Source of the DNA: Zelonia costaricensis
Lineage: Eukaryota > Euglenozoa > Kinetoplastea > Trypanosomatida > Trypanosomatidae
Length of the DNA stretch: 64,000 bases
Direction of reading: 5' to 3'
Assembly (NCBI GenBank): GCA_030849075.1
Contig: JASAOO010003477.1
Location: forward strand, 1-64,000
The notes beneath the pieces were generated by a model. The model ran no database searches and was not told the origin of the DNA. It saw only the letters and a list, made by a program, of their open reading frames with translations. Shown piece by piece: positions 45,581 through 54,996 of the stretch. Both the position numbers and the translations under genes were made by a program. The stretch's first letter is position 1. Each line of letters starts with the position of its first letter.

Positions 45581-48500
45581 CGGAACGAGTAATTCTTAAG
45601 CAAAATGAGAACACAGAGAAAGGAAAAGAAGAAGCGCCGACGGCGCGCATAAGAGAAGAGGACAGGAGGCGGATGGTGCGGGAAGGGAGCGGACACTCAA
45701 ACGCGCACATACACACACACATACAGCTTTGTGCCACGGATCCCCGTGTTCACGCGTCTTCGATGTCCCTTCCGGTCACCTCTACTCCCTCCTACCTCGA
45801 AGAAGAGAGAAAAAAAAGTTCTCTGGTCTTGCGTGCCCCGCTGGCGCACACCTGCTCTATTCCTCGTTAGTTGTGCACGTGTTGATGTTTGCATGTGTGT
45901 GTTTGTGTGTTGGCTTGTGTGCGTGTGTGCGTCGGTGCAGCGGCGTTCCTCTCTGTACCGTGTCTGCGCCTTCGAGCTCTTCATCAGGTGCTTGTCTGCG
46001 CATACGCAAGTCCCTTTGTCCTTTCTTCTCGTGTTTCTCCTCCCCGTCTCCCAACCCTGCTCTCCCCGCCTCGCCACTCCGCCGGCGTGCCTTCAAGTTG
46101 CGGCTAAGCGGCTGCATGTGTGAAGGTGTGCGTGTGTGCGTGTGTGTGTGTGTGTTTGTGATTGTGCCACCTTTGCTCACCGACAGCCCTCGCCGCAGCC
46201 GGCACGCGCTTTGTGCGAGGGGACGCAGAGGAGCGAGGCGGCGACGTGCTACATGGTAGAGTCAACTACACACACTCACTCACACACACACGCCGCGTGA
46301 TGAGCGGTGTCTAAAGTAAACCGCCAACGAATTAAGTGCTAACAGGGGAAACTTGCGACTCCCTTTCTCTTCCTCGTCTTACCATGTCCCTCCCCCCGCT
46401 CCCGCTTCCTCCCCGTCCCTCTGCCTCCGTCTCCCTCCCCCTCCTCCCCCCCCGCACACACGCCTCGACTCTCGTGTGCCGTTCACCCGTGCCCGTCTTT
46501 CCATCTCGGCGCTGCGGTCCGCCTGTCACTTTTTTTTTTTGTATTATTGCTCTCCTGCAGGGCAGCCTCGGTTGACTCCCTCTCCCTGAGGGAACGTGTC
46601 GTGTTGATCGACCCCTGTGTGCGTCCATGGGCCAAGTTGTCGTCTCGTTGGCCTCCGCCCTGTGTGTGTATGCGTGGATGTGTGAGTGCTTTGTTGCTAA
46701 CGACGGCCCCGCGCCTGGGCCGAGGCCTCTCTCCCCGCTGTCGTGTAGGGGTGGCAGAGAGTGCCACCCCCACTGGGAGGGTTAAGGAAAAGAAATCGCG
46801 GAGACGCGGCGTCCTTTGGCGCCATGAGAGCGGCGCAGGACGAGACGGACGGGAAAACAACAACATCAAACAAGAAAACGTAGCCAACTCGGCATGAAGC
46901 GCATCGGGGGCCGGCTGCTCCATGACGGAGCGAGAGGGAACGGGATGAGGGGGGAGGGAGGGGGGGAGGGGGCGCGCGCGTGTGTGTGTGTGAGTGCTGG
47001 TGTGTGTGAGGGGCGAACAGCAGCACCCGGAACGTGCAGCGCGCACGAACGGAACGCGCTACAAGGGGAAGGGGAAGGGTGGAGACGCAGGGAGAGAAAA
47101 AGAGGGGGACACGCCTCGTCTCTCCTCACGCAGGCGCACACCAAACATCGAGCCAGTCAGCGCTTAACCCAAAACAAACACACACGGAGATAAGGAAAAG
47201 AGAAGGAGAGGAGGACAACCGACGACAGCGTTGGCGAGTCCGCGGCGGCGGCAACTTCCCGCAACAGGAGGACGCAGACGGGTTTGTCCTCCCCTCTCCC
47301 CCTCCCCTTTCCCCTCCCCCCTCCCCCTCCCCCCTTTTTTCTCCCCGTCGCCGACACTGTCAACTGAAATCTCAAAAAAAACCAAACGAACAACCCAACA
47401 GCAAACGATACGACGTGGATGGAGTCAAGTCCGCCATGCCGTGCTCACGAACTTTGCGCTGTGTAGGGGGACGTCCATGTGGGAGGGGCTGAACGCAGGG
47501 ATGTGCGTGCGCGGCGCGCTTGTCCGGCGCGGCCGCGTGGAGCACCCACCTCGGTGTGGGCAAGCTTGAACAAGGGCGGCTGCGTGACAGTTGAGGAGAG
47601 AAACGAGGTGATTAAGGGTCAGAGAAGGAGGGGAAAGAACATAAGTGATTGAGCGTTGGGGGGTGCAGGGTCTGAAGCAGGTGCCTGCCTTGCTCCTCCT
47701 CCTCTCCCTCGTCGACATGCCCCCGCTGTATTCTCGTCCGCTGCTCGTCGCTCTTGATCAGTACCGTGGCGCCATGTTCGCCGATGCGCCATTTGCACCG
47801 TTCACCCCCTTCCCCGCTCGTTTCCTCGTCACCTCGCAACCCCACCATTCGCGCGCCGCCATCCACCCTCTCTGTCCGTCTCTCTCCCCCTTCGCCAACG
47901 GAAGCACAGCAGCAGCAGCAGTACTCACTCTTTACTTGCTCGGTTCCATCGTGCGGTTCCTCACCGCAAGCTGCCTCGACCGTAGCGACTCCCCTTTCTC
48001 GCATCACACAATAGAGAGGAGAAGAGAGGCCAGGTGTGGTGCCTGTGTGGACAGCCGTGTGCCCTGCGTGACAGTTGTGTGGGCCTTTCCCGCCGTCAGT
48101 TTCACGCATTCCTCTAAACCTGCGGTTCGCCGTCCTGTCTCTCCCTCTCTCTCTACCCATCACTGTTAGCGCCGTCCTGCGCTAGCGTTCCTCTGGCCTC
48201 CTCATTCCCCTCCCGACCTGCACCCTCTGCTCTATAGGCCTGGGAAACAACAGCGAGGTGTCGTGCGACGTCGAGGTGCCGCTGCTACGCAACACGTGTG
48301 CGATCATTGGAGGCCTTTGTCGTTCTTTCAGCTTCTATTGCTCCTTTTTTGTTCTCTTGAATACGCAGCGCCGCTGGCCCGCTTCATCGCCGCCACCAAG
48401 ACCACCAGCAGCAGCAGCAGCAGCAGCGTCACCTCTCCATCGGTGAGGCACACTCACGTACGCCCGTACACACTCGTAGCGACCGTCCTGCTAGACCCTG

Positions 48501-49199
48501 CACGGTCACGAGAGAGAAGGAGACAGAGGGAGCGCCAACCGGGCCTCCCATCTTGTGCTGCCAGCTTTGGCTACTCTCCGCCCCCCCTCTGTCGTCTCTG
48601 CCCCCCTCCTCTCTCTTGGGACTCTCCGCGACGTCCATTTTGCTTTTGTTTTCTCTCTGCACTCGGCTTGTGCTTTCCCTTCCACCTGTACTTTGCGGAC
48701 CTCCTTTACTCCCACGGCACACACACACACACACACACATACACACACACACCACACACAGGAGTTGCCTCGTGACGCTTCACTGCCTCGCGCGAAAACC
48801 GAACACTACCACCTCAGGATTGCTCTTCTCCTCTTTTCTTTCTGCCACTCCACTTCCCCCCCTCCCCTCTCTCCTGCCACATATCACCTGCTATACCCGC
48901 GGCACGCGCAGCTCCAGGCGTCGCGCATCGCTTCCCCTCCCTCCCCCCGCCGTACACGCGTCGGCACCCTTCTCGCATACCCCGCGCCCCTGTGCACGGC
49001 GTTTGTTCACTTTGTTTTTCCATTCACGTACCCCCCTCCCCTCGGCCTCTCCTTCTCTCCCACCCACCCTCCGGCCCACGGCGGTGTTATCCCGGTGTCC
49101 CACACCTCCCCGCCAACGCCGCCTTCCACCACACCCCACCCGTCTTCTTCGCCGACCACCACCCACGACACAGGCAGGGGGGCACAGGAGGGCTGCGCC
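45581..49199 (+). other. 3.6 kb spacer without recognised gene
   Basis: Frames on both strands were inspected and none encodes a recognisable protein. TG-like sequence occurs at 45890-45930 and 46118-46160, CA-like at 46268-46292, a T run at 46529-46540, pyrimidine/C runs at 47287-47345 and CA repeats at 48719-48767. A CAG (Ser/Gln) trinucleotide patch lies near 48408-48427. A long 3' UTR of CBS plus a long 5' leader of the next gene is the simplest reading, but a small or non-coding gene cannot be excluded. Confidence 0.5.
48719..48760 (+). repeat. Interrupted (AC)n microsatellite ending in CAG
   Basis: AC repeat with a single AT step and one CC interruption, ending in ACACACAGG. It lies 440 nt upstream of the BTB/RCC1 gene; the AG at 48760-48761 is a possible acceptor. 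Confidence 0.9.
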
Positions 49200-52100
49200 A
49201 TGGCGTCGGAGGGCACGAGCACCATCAGCCGTCTCGACTTTGGTGACGACAGCAGCGCGGAGAGCCGCAGCAACACACCCGACACGCGCAGTCGCAGCGG
49301 GAGCATCAGCGCGCGCAGTGGCATGCGGCACGTCGACAGCGCCGAGTACCACAGCATCGTCAGCCCCGCGGCGGCAAGCCCCTTCCCGGGCCCCTCCACC
49401 TCCGCTGGCCCACTGTCCGTGGTGCCCGCGGTTGTCAGCAGCGGGCCGGCGTCGGGCCTTCTACAAGGCGGCAGCCACGTGAGTGCGGCCGGGCCGAGCG
49501 CGTTGCACCGCGCGGCGTCGAGCGGCGGGTTTCCCCGCACTGCCGCCGCGGCCGTTGCCTCCTCTGGCGGCGCGGCGGCCTCCCCGCCGATGCCGGGGCG
49601 GTGGCCACGACACACAGACGCCGCGGCCGCCCCGCCATCGCCGTCCCCCTCCTCGACCTTGGGCCCCCAACAGGTGCGGCCGGCCGTCGCCACGACCGCG
49701 CGCACGCCTCCGGTGCAGGTGGGGAGCCTGAGCCGCCACACCCGACCCGCCTCCACGACCTCGTCACCGCGCGTCGTGGGTGGTGGTGGTGGTGGCGGCA
49801 CGGAGAGCAGCGGCAGCGGCGGCGGCTCTCTGATGCCCGCCTCGCCGCCCACCATCTCTGTCCACTCGGCCGCCTCGGACGGGCTCGGAGGCGGGCACGC
49901 GGCGTCGTCGCCGTTGTCCAGCCCGCACCCGCAGCGCCGCGGGCCTTACGGCTCCCCCGCCGACGGCGTGCCGCGCGGGACGCTGCCGCTGCTGCCACCG
50001 CCCGCCTCCCCCGCCGACGACGCCGATGCGGGGCTGCGGCCTTGCTACTTCCAGCCGCTGCACACGACTGAGCCCATCTGCGTGGCGACGACGGCGTCGG
50101 CAGCGGAGTGGGTGCTGCTCAACGTCGGCGGCCGTCTCATCACCACGACCATCGGCACGCTGACGGCGGACCCCAACAGCGTCCTCGCCTCCCTCTGCGC
50201 CTGCGTCGCCCCCGTGGTCGAGCAGCGCGACGTGCCGTCCCGCCCGCGCAAGGAGGCGGGCGGTGCCGCGGCGACGGCGACGGCCGGTGCAGCCCCGACA
50301 GCTGCGTCCGCCACAGAGCTTGGCGGCGGCGCGTCGAGTGAGGCGAGTCCGAGCTCGCTGCTGCGCAACAACACGCACGCGCTGGAGGGCAGGGACGGGG
50401 ACGCGCAGACGCTGTCGATGGAGGGGCTGCCGGGCAGCAGGAGTGGCGGCGGCCCGGGCGCACAGGCAGGGGCCGCTGCCGGCGATGACGCGCTGATGCC
50501 GCCGATCCCGATGCGGGAGGACTACGAGGACGCAGACCGGGGCAGCACCCCGCGTGACGGCGACGTGCGCTCGTCCCCGTCGGCGGACCCGCACGGCTAC
50601 CACCACCACCAACAGCAACACCTCGCTCACCACCGTCGCGGCGCCGCGGGAGACTCCCGCTCTACCTCGCCAGCACCACCGTCCGTGTCGCCGCACCCGC
50701 AGCAGCAGGGGGGCGCACACGCCCACACGCAGACCCCGCCGCCGCCGCAGTCGCAGTCCATGCTCGGGCGGCAGGACTACGGGGCGTCATCGTCTGCTGC
50801 TGCAAGTGGTGGCCGTGCAGCCGGCGCGGTTGCCGCAGCAGCGAACGCGCAGTTGCTGGGCGATGGGGAGGCGGTCAGCCCACAGCACGCCATGTCCGCC
50901 ATCCCGCTGGACACCGACGGCGCCAACGCCATCCTGCTCGACCTCGACCCCGACTACTTCGTGCCTGTGCTGAACTACCTGCGGCACGGCGCGGTTATGA
51001 TCCCGCCGTACCTCAGCGTGTGCGGCGTGCTGGCGATGGCGGAGTACCTGAACGTGGCCGGGCTGGCGCAGCTGCTGCGCGGTCCACAGATGCCGCGGCG
51101 GGTGCTGCTCTTCAGCTGGGGCTCGGGCGGGAACGGAGAGCTCGGCACGCACGCCACGCGGGATGAGCCGACCCCAACCATGGCACAGGTCACCCCGTTC
51201 GGGGTGCGGGTGCGCGAGATTGCCCTGGGCGCCAACTACAGCTGCGCGCTGAGCGACACGGGCAGCATCTACACATTCGGCAACGGGGAGTGGGGGCAGC
51301 TCGGGCTGGGCGGCAGCGGCCACGTCGTGCGGGGCGGTAGCGGCGCGACGGGCCCGCTGGGCGGCGGGAACGGGGCGGGGAGTGTCGGGGCCGGTGGCGG
51401 GGCCGGGGGTGGGGGTGGCGGCGTTGGGGGCGGGACCGGCGGTGGGGGCGGCGGCGGACAGGATGGGGTGGACGTGCCGGTGGAGCTGCTCATCCCACGC
51501 CGCATCCCCCTCTTCGAGCAGCTGCCCGCGGTGCACGTGGCGGCCGGCTACGCCTTCGCCATGGCGGTGGTGACGGGGCACCACGTGTATTTTTGGGGTA
51601 ACAACAACCATGGCCAGAGCGGGCGCGGGCGGCAGCACTTTGATTTGCCGACGAAGAAGGTCGAGGCGCCGGTGCTGGTGGAGACGCTGGAGGGCAAGGG
51701 CATCATCCAGCTGAGCTGCGGCAGCTTCTTCGCGCTCGCCCTCAGCGAGGACGGGTCCCTGTACAGCTGGGGGCTCGTGGACTGCGTCGGCCTCGGCACG
51801 CCCGAGGAGGTGGAGCGGCGCTACCACGACGTCCTCGGCGAGTCGCTCAGCAACGAGCGCCGCGCGGTCGTGCTGACACCGCAGCTGGTGACGGTGCGGG
51901 GCCGGCGGCGGGCGGCAGCAGCACCGGCAACGGCGGCAGCGGCGGCGGAGCGCATCGTGCGCATCCGGGCCGGCCAGTGGCACAGTGGGGCGATCAACGA
52001 GCACGGCGAGCTCTTCACCTGGGGCGTCGGCTACCAGGGCCGGCTGGGACACGGCTCCAAGACCCCCGCCTACGTGCCCACGCTCGTCCGCGGGGCCCTG

Positions 52101-53378
52101 GAGGGGCACCGCGTGGTCGACGTCGCCTGCGGGTCCTTCCACACCGTCGCACTCACGGCCACGGGCGCTGTCTTCTGCTGGGGCGATAACGCCAGTGGCC
52201 AGTGCGGCACCACCGCTGGCAGCCCCGACGCGTTTACCGCGCCGTACCGGGTCGTTGGCCTCGAGTACGTCGCCGGCGGTGTGGCGCGCAGCATCGCGTG
52301 TGGGCGGCAGCACACCGTGGTGGTGATGGAGGGCCCACAGCCGTGGTGCTTGCTGCCGTGCTGCCGTGTCGATGCGGCCGGCTTTGCGTGCCGCTCGCAC
52401 GCGCAGGTGTACTCCTTCGGCGAGGCGACGCGGGCCGCGAACGGCGGTGCGGCCGCTGCGGCTGCTGCTGCTGCTGCGGCGGTTGTCACTGGAGCGGGAC
52501 GCGGGGCTGCGGCGAACAGCCACCTCGGTGTCAGCAACAGCGGCATCACTGGGTCGCCGACGCACATGTCCTTCATGATGGGCAACGCGGCGAGCGGTTA
52601 CCAAGCGGCGCTCGGCTCGGGCACCTCCGCGGCCGTGGCGGCGGGGACGGCGTTCCGCACCTCGCTGCCGGGCACGGGCGGTCACCACCACCCTCACTAC
52701 CAGCTCGTGCCAGGGCTGCACATGGTGGACGTCCGCGGCGTGGTCAGCGGCCTGCACCACACCTTCGCTTACGTCGAGGAGCTTGGCGCCGAGGAGCCGC
52801 AGCTGCCGGCGGCGGGGGCCTTGCTGGATCGCTGGTGTGGGGCTGCTGCTGCGGCGCAGGCCCGGGGCTGGGCTCCGCCCCCGGGCCACGGCGCGTACCC
52901 CCTGCCACCGCCCTCGGCTGCGGGGTCGGTCGCGACGACGACGACGTCCATGTCCACCGCAGAGGCGCGCATGGGCCACGCTGCCTTGACCGCTGCGTGG
53001 CGGTCGCCCGGGGTTGGCGGCAGCCCCGGTTGGACGCGGTCCTACCTCGCTGCCACGCCGCCCGCGCAGGGGACCCCGTCACTGTACCGCGACCCGTGGG
53101 CGGAGGGCCCTATCGAGAGCAGCACCGACAGCCTTGGCGGGCACATGATGCCGCTGGCACGCTCTCGCACGATGCACGCCGTCGCGTGGAACAGCGAGAA
53201 CACGGGCGACGGGGCGGGCCGGGGCAGCGGAGGCGGCGGCGTCGGGGGGCCCCCGACCCCGGCCACCGCCTCCGCGGCGCACGCGGCGTTTCTCCAACCG
53301 CCGATGCAGCTCGCCGGTCCGCTGCCCGTGCGTGAGCGTGCCAACTACTTCACGGTCAGCCGCAGCGGTGCGGGCTGA
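49200..53378 (+). CDS. KCTD-type BTB plus RCC1-repeat protein, 1392 aa
   Basis: The ATG at 49200 is the first in the frame; the upstream open frame contains no ATG. Residues 1-300 are Ser/Pro/Gly-rich. A potassium-channel-tetramerisation type BTB domain is present but split: WVLLNVGGRLITTTIGTLT with PNSVLASLC near 302-335, then about 240 low-complexity residues, then ILLDLDPDYFVPVLNYLRHG with MAEYLNVAGLAQLL near 578-628. RCC1 propeller repeats run from about 637 to 1060, e.g. LFSWGSGGNGELG, IYTFGNGEWGQLG, VYFWGNNNHGQSG, LFTWGVGYQGRLGHG, VFCWGDNASGQCG. Gly-rich insertions lie within (51300-51470). The C-terminus is disordered. RCC1-like propellers mediate protein contacts or GTPase exchange; BTB domains oligomerise and can recruit cullin-3. 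The role here is unknown; a scaffold or ubiquitin-ligase adaptor is possible. Confidence 0.87.
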   Translation: MASEGTSTISRLDFGDDSSAESRSNTPDTRSRSGSISARSGMRHVDSAEYHSIVSPAAASPFPGPSTSAGPLSVVPAVVSSGPASGLLQGGSHVSAAGPSALHRAASSGGFPRTAAAAVASSGGAAASPPMPGRWPRHTDAAAAPPSPSPSSTLGPQQVRPAVATTARTPPVQVGSLSRHTRPASTTSSPRVVGGGGGGGTESSGSGGGSLMPASPPTISVHSAASDGLGGGHAASSPLSSPHPQRRGPYGSPADGVPRGTLPLLPPPASPADDADAGLRPCYFQPLHTTEPICVATTASAAEWVLLNVGGRLITTTIGTLTADPNSVLASLCACVAPVVEQRDVPSRPRKEAGGAAATATAGAAPTAASATELGGGASSEASPSSLLRNNTHALEGRDGDAQTLSMEGLPGSRSGGGPGAQAGAAAGDDALMPPIPMREDYEDADRGSTPRDGDVRSSPSADPHGYHHHQQQHLAHHRRGAAGDSRSTSPAPPSVSPHPQQQGGAHAHTQTPPPPQSQSMLGRQDYGASSSAAASGGRAAGAVAAAANAQLLGDGEAVSPQHAMSAIPLDTDGANAILLDLDPDYFVPVLNYLRHGAVMIPPYLSVCGVLAMAEYLNVAGLAQLLRGPQMPRRVLLFSWGSGGNGELGTHATRDEPTPTMAQVTPFGVRVREIALGANYSCALSDTGSIYTFGNGEWGQLGLGGSGHVVRGGSGATGPLGGGNGAGSVGAGGGAGGGGGGVGGGTGGGGGGGQDGVDVPVELLIPRRIPLFEQLPAVHVAAGYAFAMAVVTGHHVYFWGNNNHGQSGRGRQHFDLPTKKVEAPVLVETLEGKGIIQLSCGSFFALALSEDGSLYSWGLVDCVGLGTPEEVERRYHDVLGESLSNERRAVVLTPQLVTVRGRRRAAAAPATAAAAAERIVRIRAGQWHSGAINEHGELFTWGVGYQGRLGHGSKTPAYVPTLVRGALEGHRVVDVACGSFHTVALTATGAVFCWGDNASGQCGTTAGSPDAFTAPYRVVGLEYVAGGVARSIACGRQHTVVVMEGPQPWCLLPCCRVDAAGFACRSHAQVYSFGEATRAANGGAAAAAAAAAAAVVTGAGRGAAANSHLGVSNSGITGSPTHMSFMMGNAASGYQAALGSGTSAAVAAGTAFRTSLPGTGGHHHPHYQLVPGLHMVDVRGVVSGLHHTFAYVEELGAEEPQLPAAGALLDRWCGAAAAAQARGWAPPPGHGAYPLPPPSAAGSVATTTTSMSTAEARMGHAALTAAWRSPGVGGSPGWTRSYLAATPPAQGTPSLYRDPWAEGPIESSTDSLGGHMMPLARSRTMHAVAWNSENTGDGAGRGSGGGGVGGPPTPATASAAHAAFLQPPMQLAGPLPVRERANYFTVSRSGAG

Positions 53379-54237
53379 GAGAGCGCACCTGCATTGCGGT
53401 TGCGTCTTCGCCCCCCTTCCGGCCCTCGTGTAGCACGCGTGAAGATGGTGCGCGCGTCTGTGGGCGTCTCGAGCATCGCGGCAGTCGTCCCGTGGTGGCT
53501 CGTCGTCTCCTCGGCCGGTCTGTCCGCGGCCTTATTACCTGCTAGGGTGCGTGCGAGGGTTGAGTGTGAGTTGTCGATGTGCGTGTGCGGGTGTGTACGG
53601 GTGTGTGCGCGTCTGTGCGAGCAGGTGTGTTTGTGTGTGTGGGTGGCTGCAACGATCTGTGGATCTCGGCGCATCAACAGCAGAACAGAATCGTGCAACA
53701 ACTCAAAGCAAAAGAAAAAAAGAAGGCGTGACCGCTTCTTTCCCCAGTGAGTGATCTGAGGCCCGGTTTGCGGGGGTTGGAGTGCGCAGGGCTGAGCTGA
53801 CTCGACTGCACCACCGCTGCATCTCCGGCGGCCACGGCACCACTGACGTGTGCGCCTGCTGGGGCTCAGCGCGCTTGCTTCGCTCCGTTTCTCGCCCACC
53901 TTCAGCACATGAGAGGCACGCGCCGATGCTGATTTGTGTGTGTTCTCTGTTGCCACGCATTCACGCCTTCACGCACCCGCGCACATGATGTCCGCTCTCT
54001 CCTTGTCCGACCTGACCCATTTTTCCACGCACGTTTCCCCTCTTCCTCGCCACTCTGCATCGCCTTGCCCCGGCGCGCTACACCAACAACAACCCACACC
54101 AGCAACCAAAGCAGAGCTCCGCATCATCGCCGCACTGGCGCTGCACCAGCAGTACCACCCTAACCCACGTCCTATCTTTACCCCCCTCCCCCCGGTTCCC
54201 TCACCTCTCCGCCCCTTCCCCCCAAAGCAACACACAA

Positions 54238-54238
<1 letters not shown>

Positions 54239-54261
<23 letters not shown>
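54239..54261 (+). repeat. (CA)n microsatellite
   Basis: Pure CA repeat followed by related CACACG sequence, in the spacer before the WD40 gene. Confidence 0.95.
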
Positions 54262-54268
<7 letters not shown>

Positions 54269-54859
54269 CGCAGGTCTCTTCTGTATTTCTTTTACTTCTC
54301 CTTTCCTTCTTCTGGCCCACGGTGAAGGGGGCTGAGAACACCTAACACAGACACGCGAAGTACTCTGCGCACGCGTTTTTACATACACACCCACACACGC
54401 GCGCCAGGACGCACGGACAACGCACCGCCAGTCGTATACGGTGGTGCTAGGTGATCGAGGGACGTGCTCGCACCTGTTCTGCGTTGGCTCCTGTCCTCTC
54501 CTGCGGCTCGCCACAGCACTGTCCCTCCCCCTCTTTGTGAGTGCCGGGAAGTCCTACCCGTGTTTCTCCCCCCACCGCTCCGCTGTCAGCTTGTGTCTGG
54601 TACCCGCACCTCCGCCCCAGACACAGCGCACGCGCGCTGCAACGAGACGGGGCGACGCACTTCACAGATCACGCGCGCCTCGCGAGAGCGCGCCCCGACA
54701 TCCAAGAGGCCCCCCCCTCCCCCCCACACACGTATACACACAATCACCCTCAGCGGCGTGCTCTTCAGCTCGGACGCTTCACCACCACCACCACCACCAC
54801 CACCCTTTTCCCTGTTCCCCTGTAACGAGCATCTCGCACGCGTCTGACAGTGCTGTACT

Positions 54860-54929
54860 CCCTGTCCACGTCCCTCTATCTCTTGTTTCTCTCTTGCTCT
54901 TCTCCTGCTCCTCTCCTCTCCCGGCAAAG
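54860..54929 (+). promoter_or_regulatory. Putative spliced-leader acceptor for WD40 gene
   Basis: A pyrimidine-rich tract of about 65 bases is followed by AG at 54928-54929, 67 nt before the ATG at 54997. Its position supports this start rather than an extension of the frame back to 54850. Confidence 0.5.
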
Positions 54930-54996
54930 AGGTGCCTCGGTGCATCTGGCGCTTCTCGTCACCCCTCACTCCCCGCACTCCCCCCTGCCCGGCCGC

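Larger units (their letters stand above)
53379..54996 (+). other. 1.6 kb spacer, TG/CA-rich, no gene seen
   Basis: No gene was seen. TG-rich sequence lies at 53578-53650, an A-rich patch at 53705-53725, a CA tract at 54239-54261 and an ACC trinucleotide repeat at 54780-54805. The downstream part is pyrimidine-rich and leads to the candidate acceptor of the WD40 gene. Confidence 0.55.

Noticed and set aside
50787..52979. Minus-strand open frame of about 730 codons opposite the BTB/RCC1 gene
   Set aside because: It is an antisense shadow of a GC-rich gene. It is Arg/Ala/His-rich with no recognisable domain, while the plus strand encodes clear RCC1 repeats.
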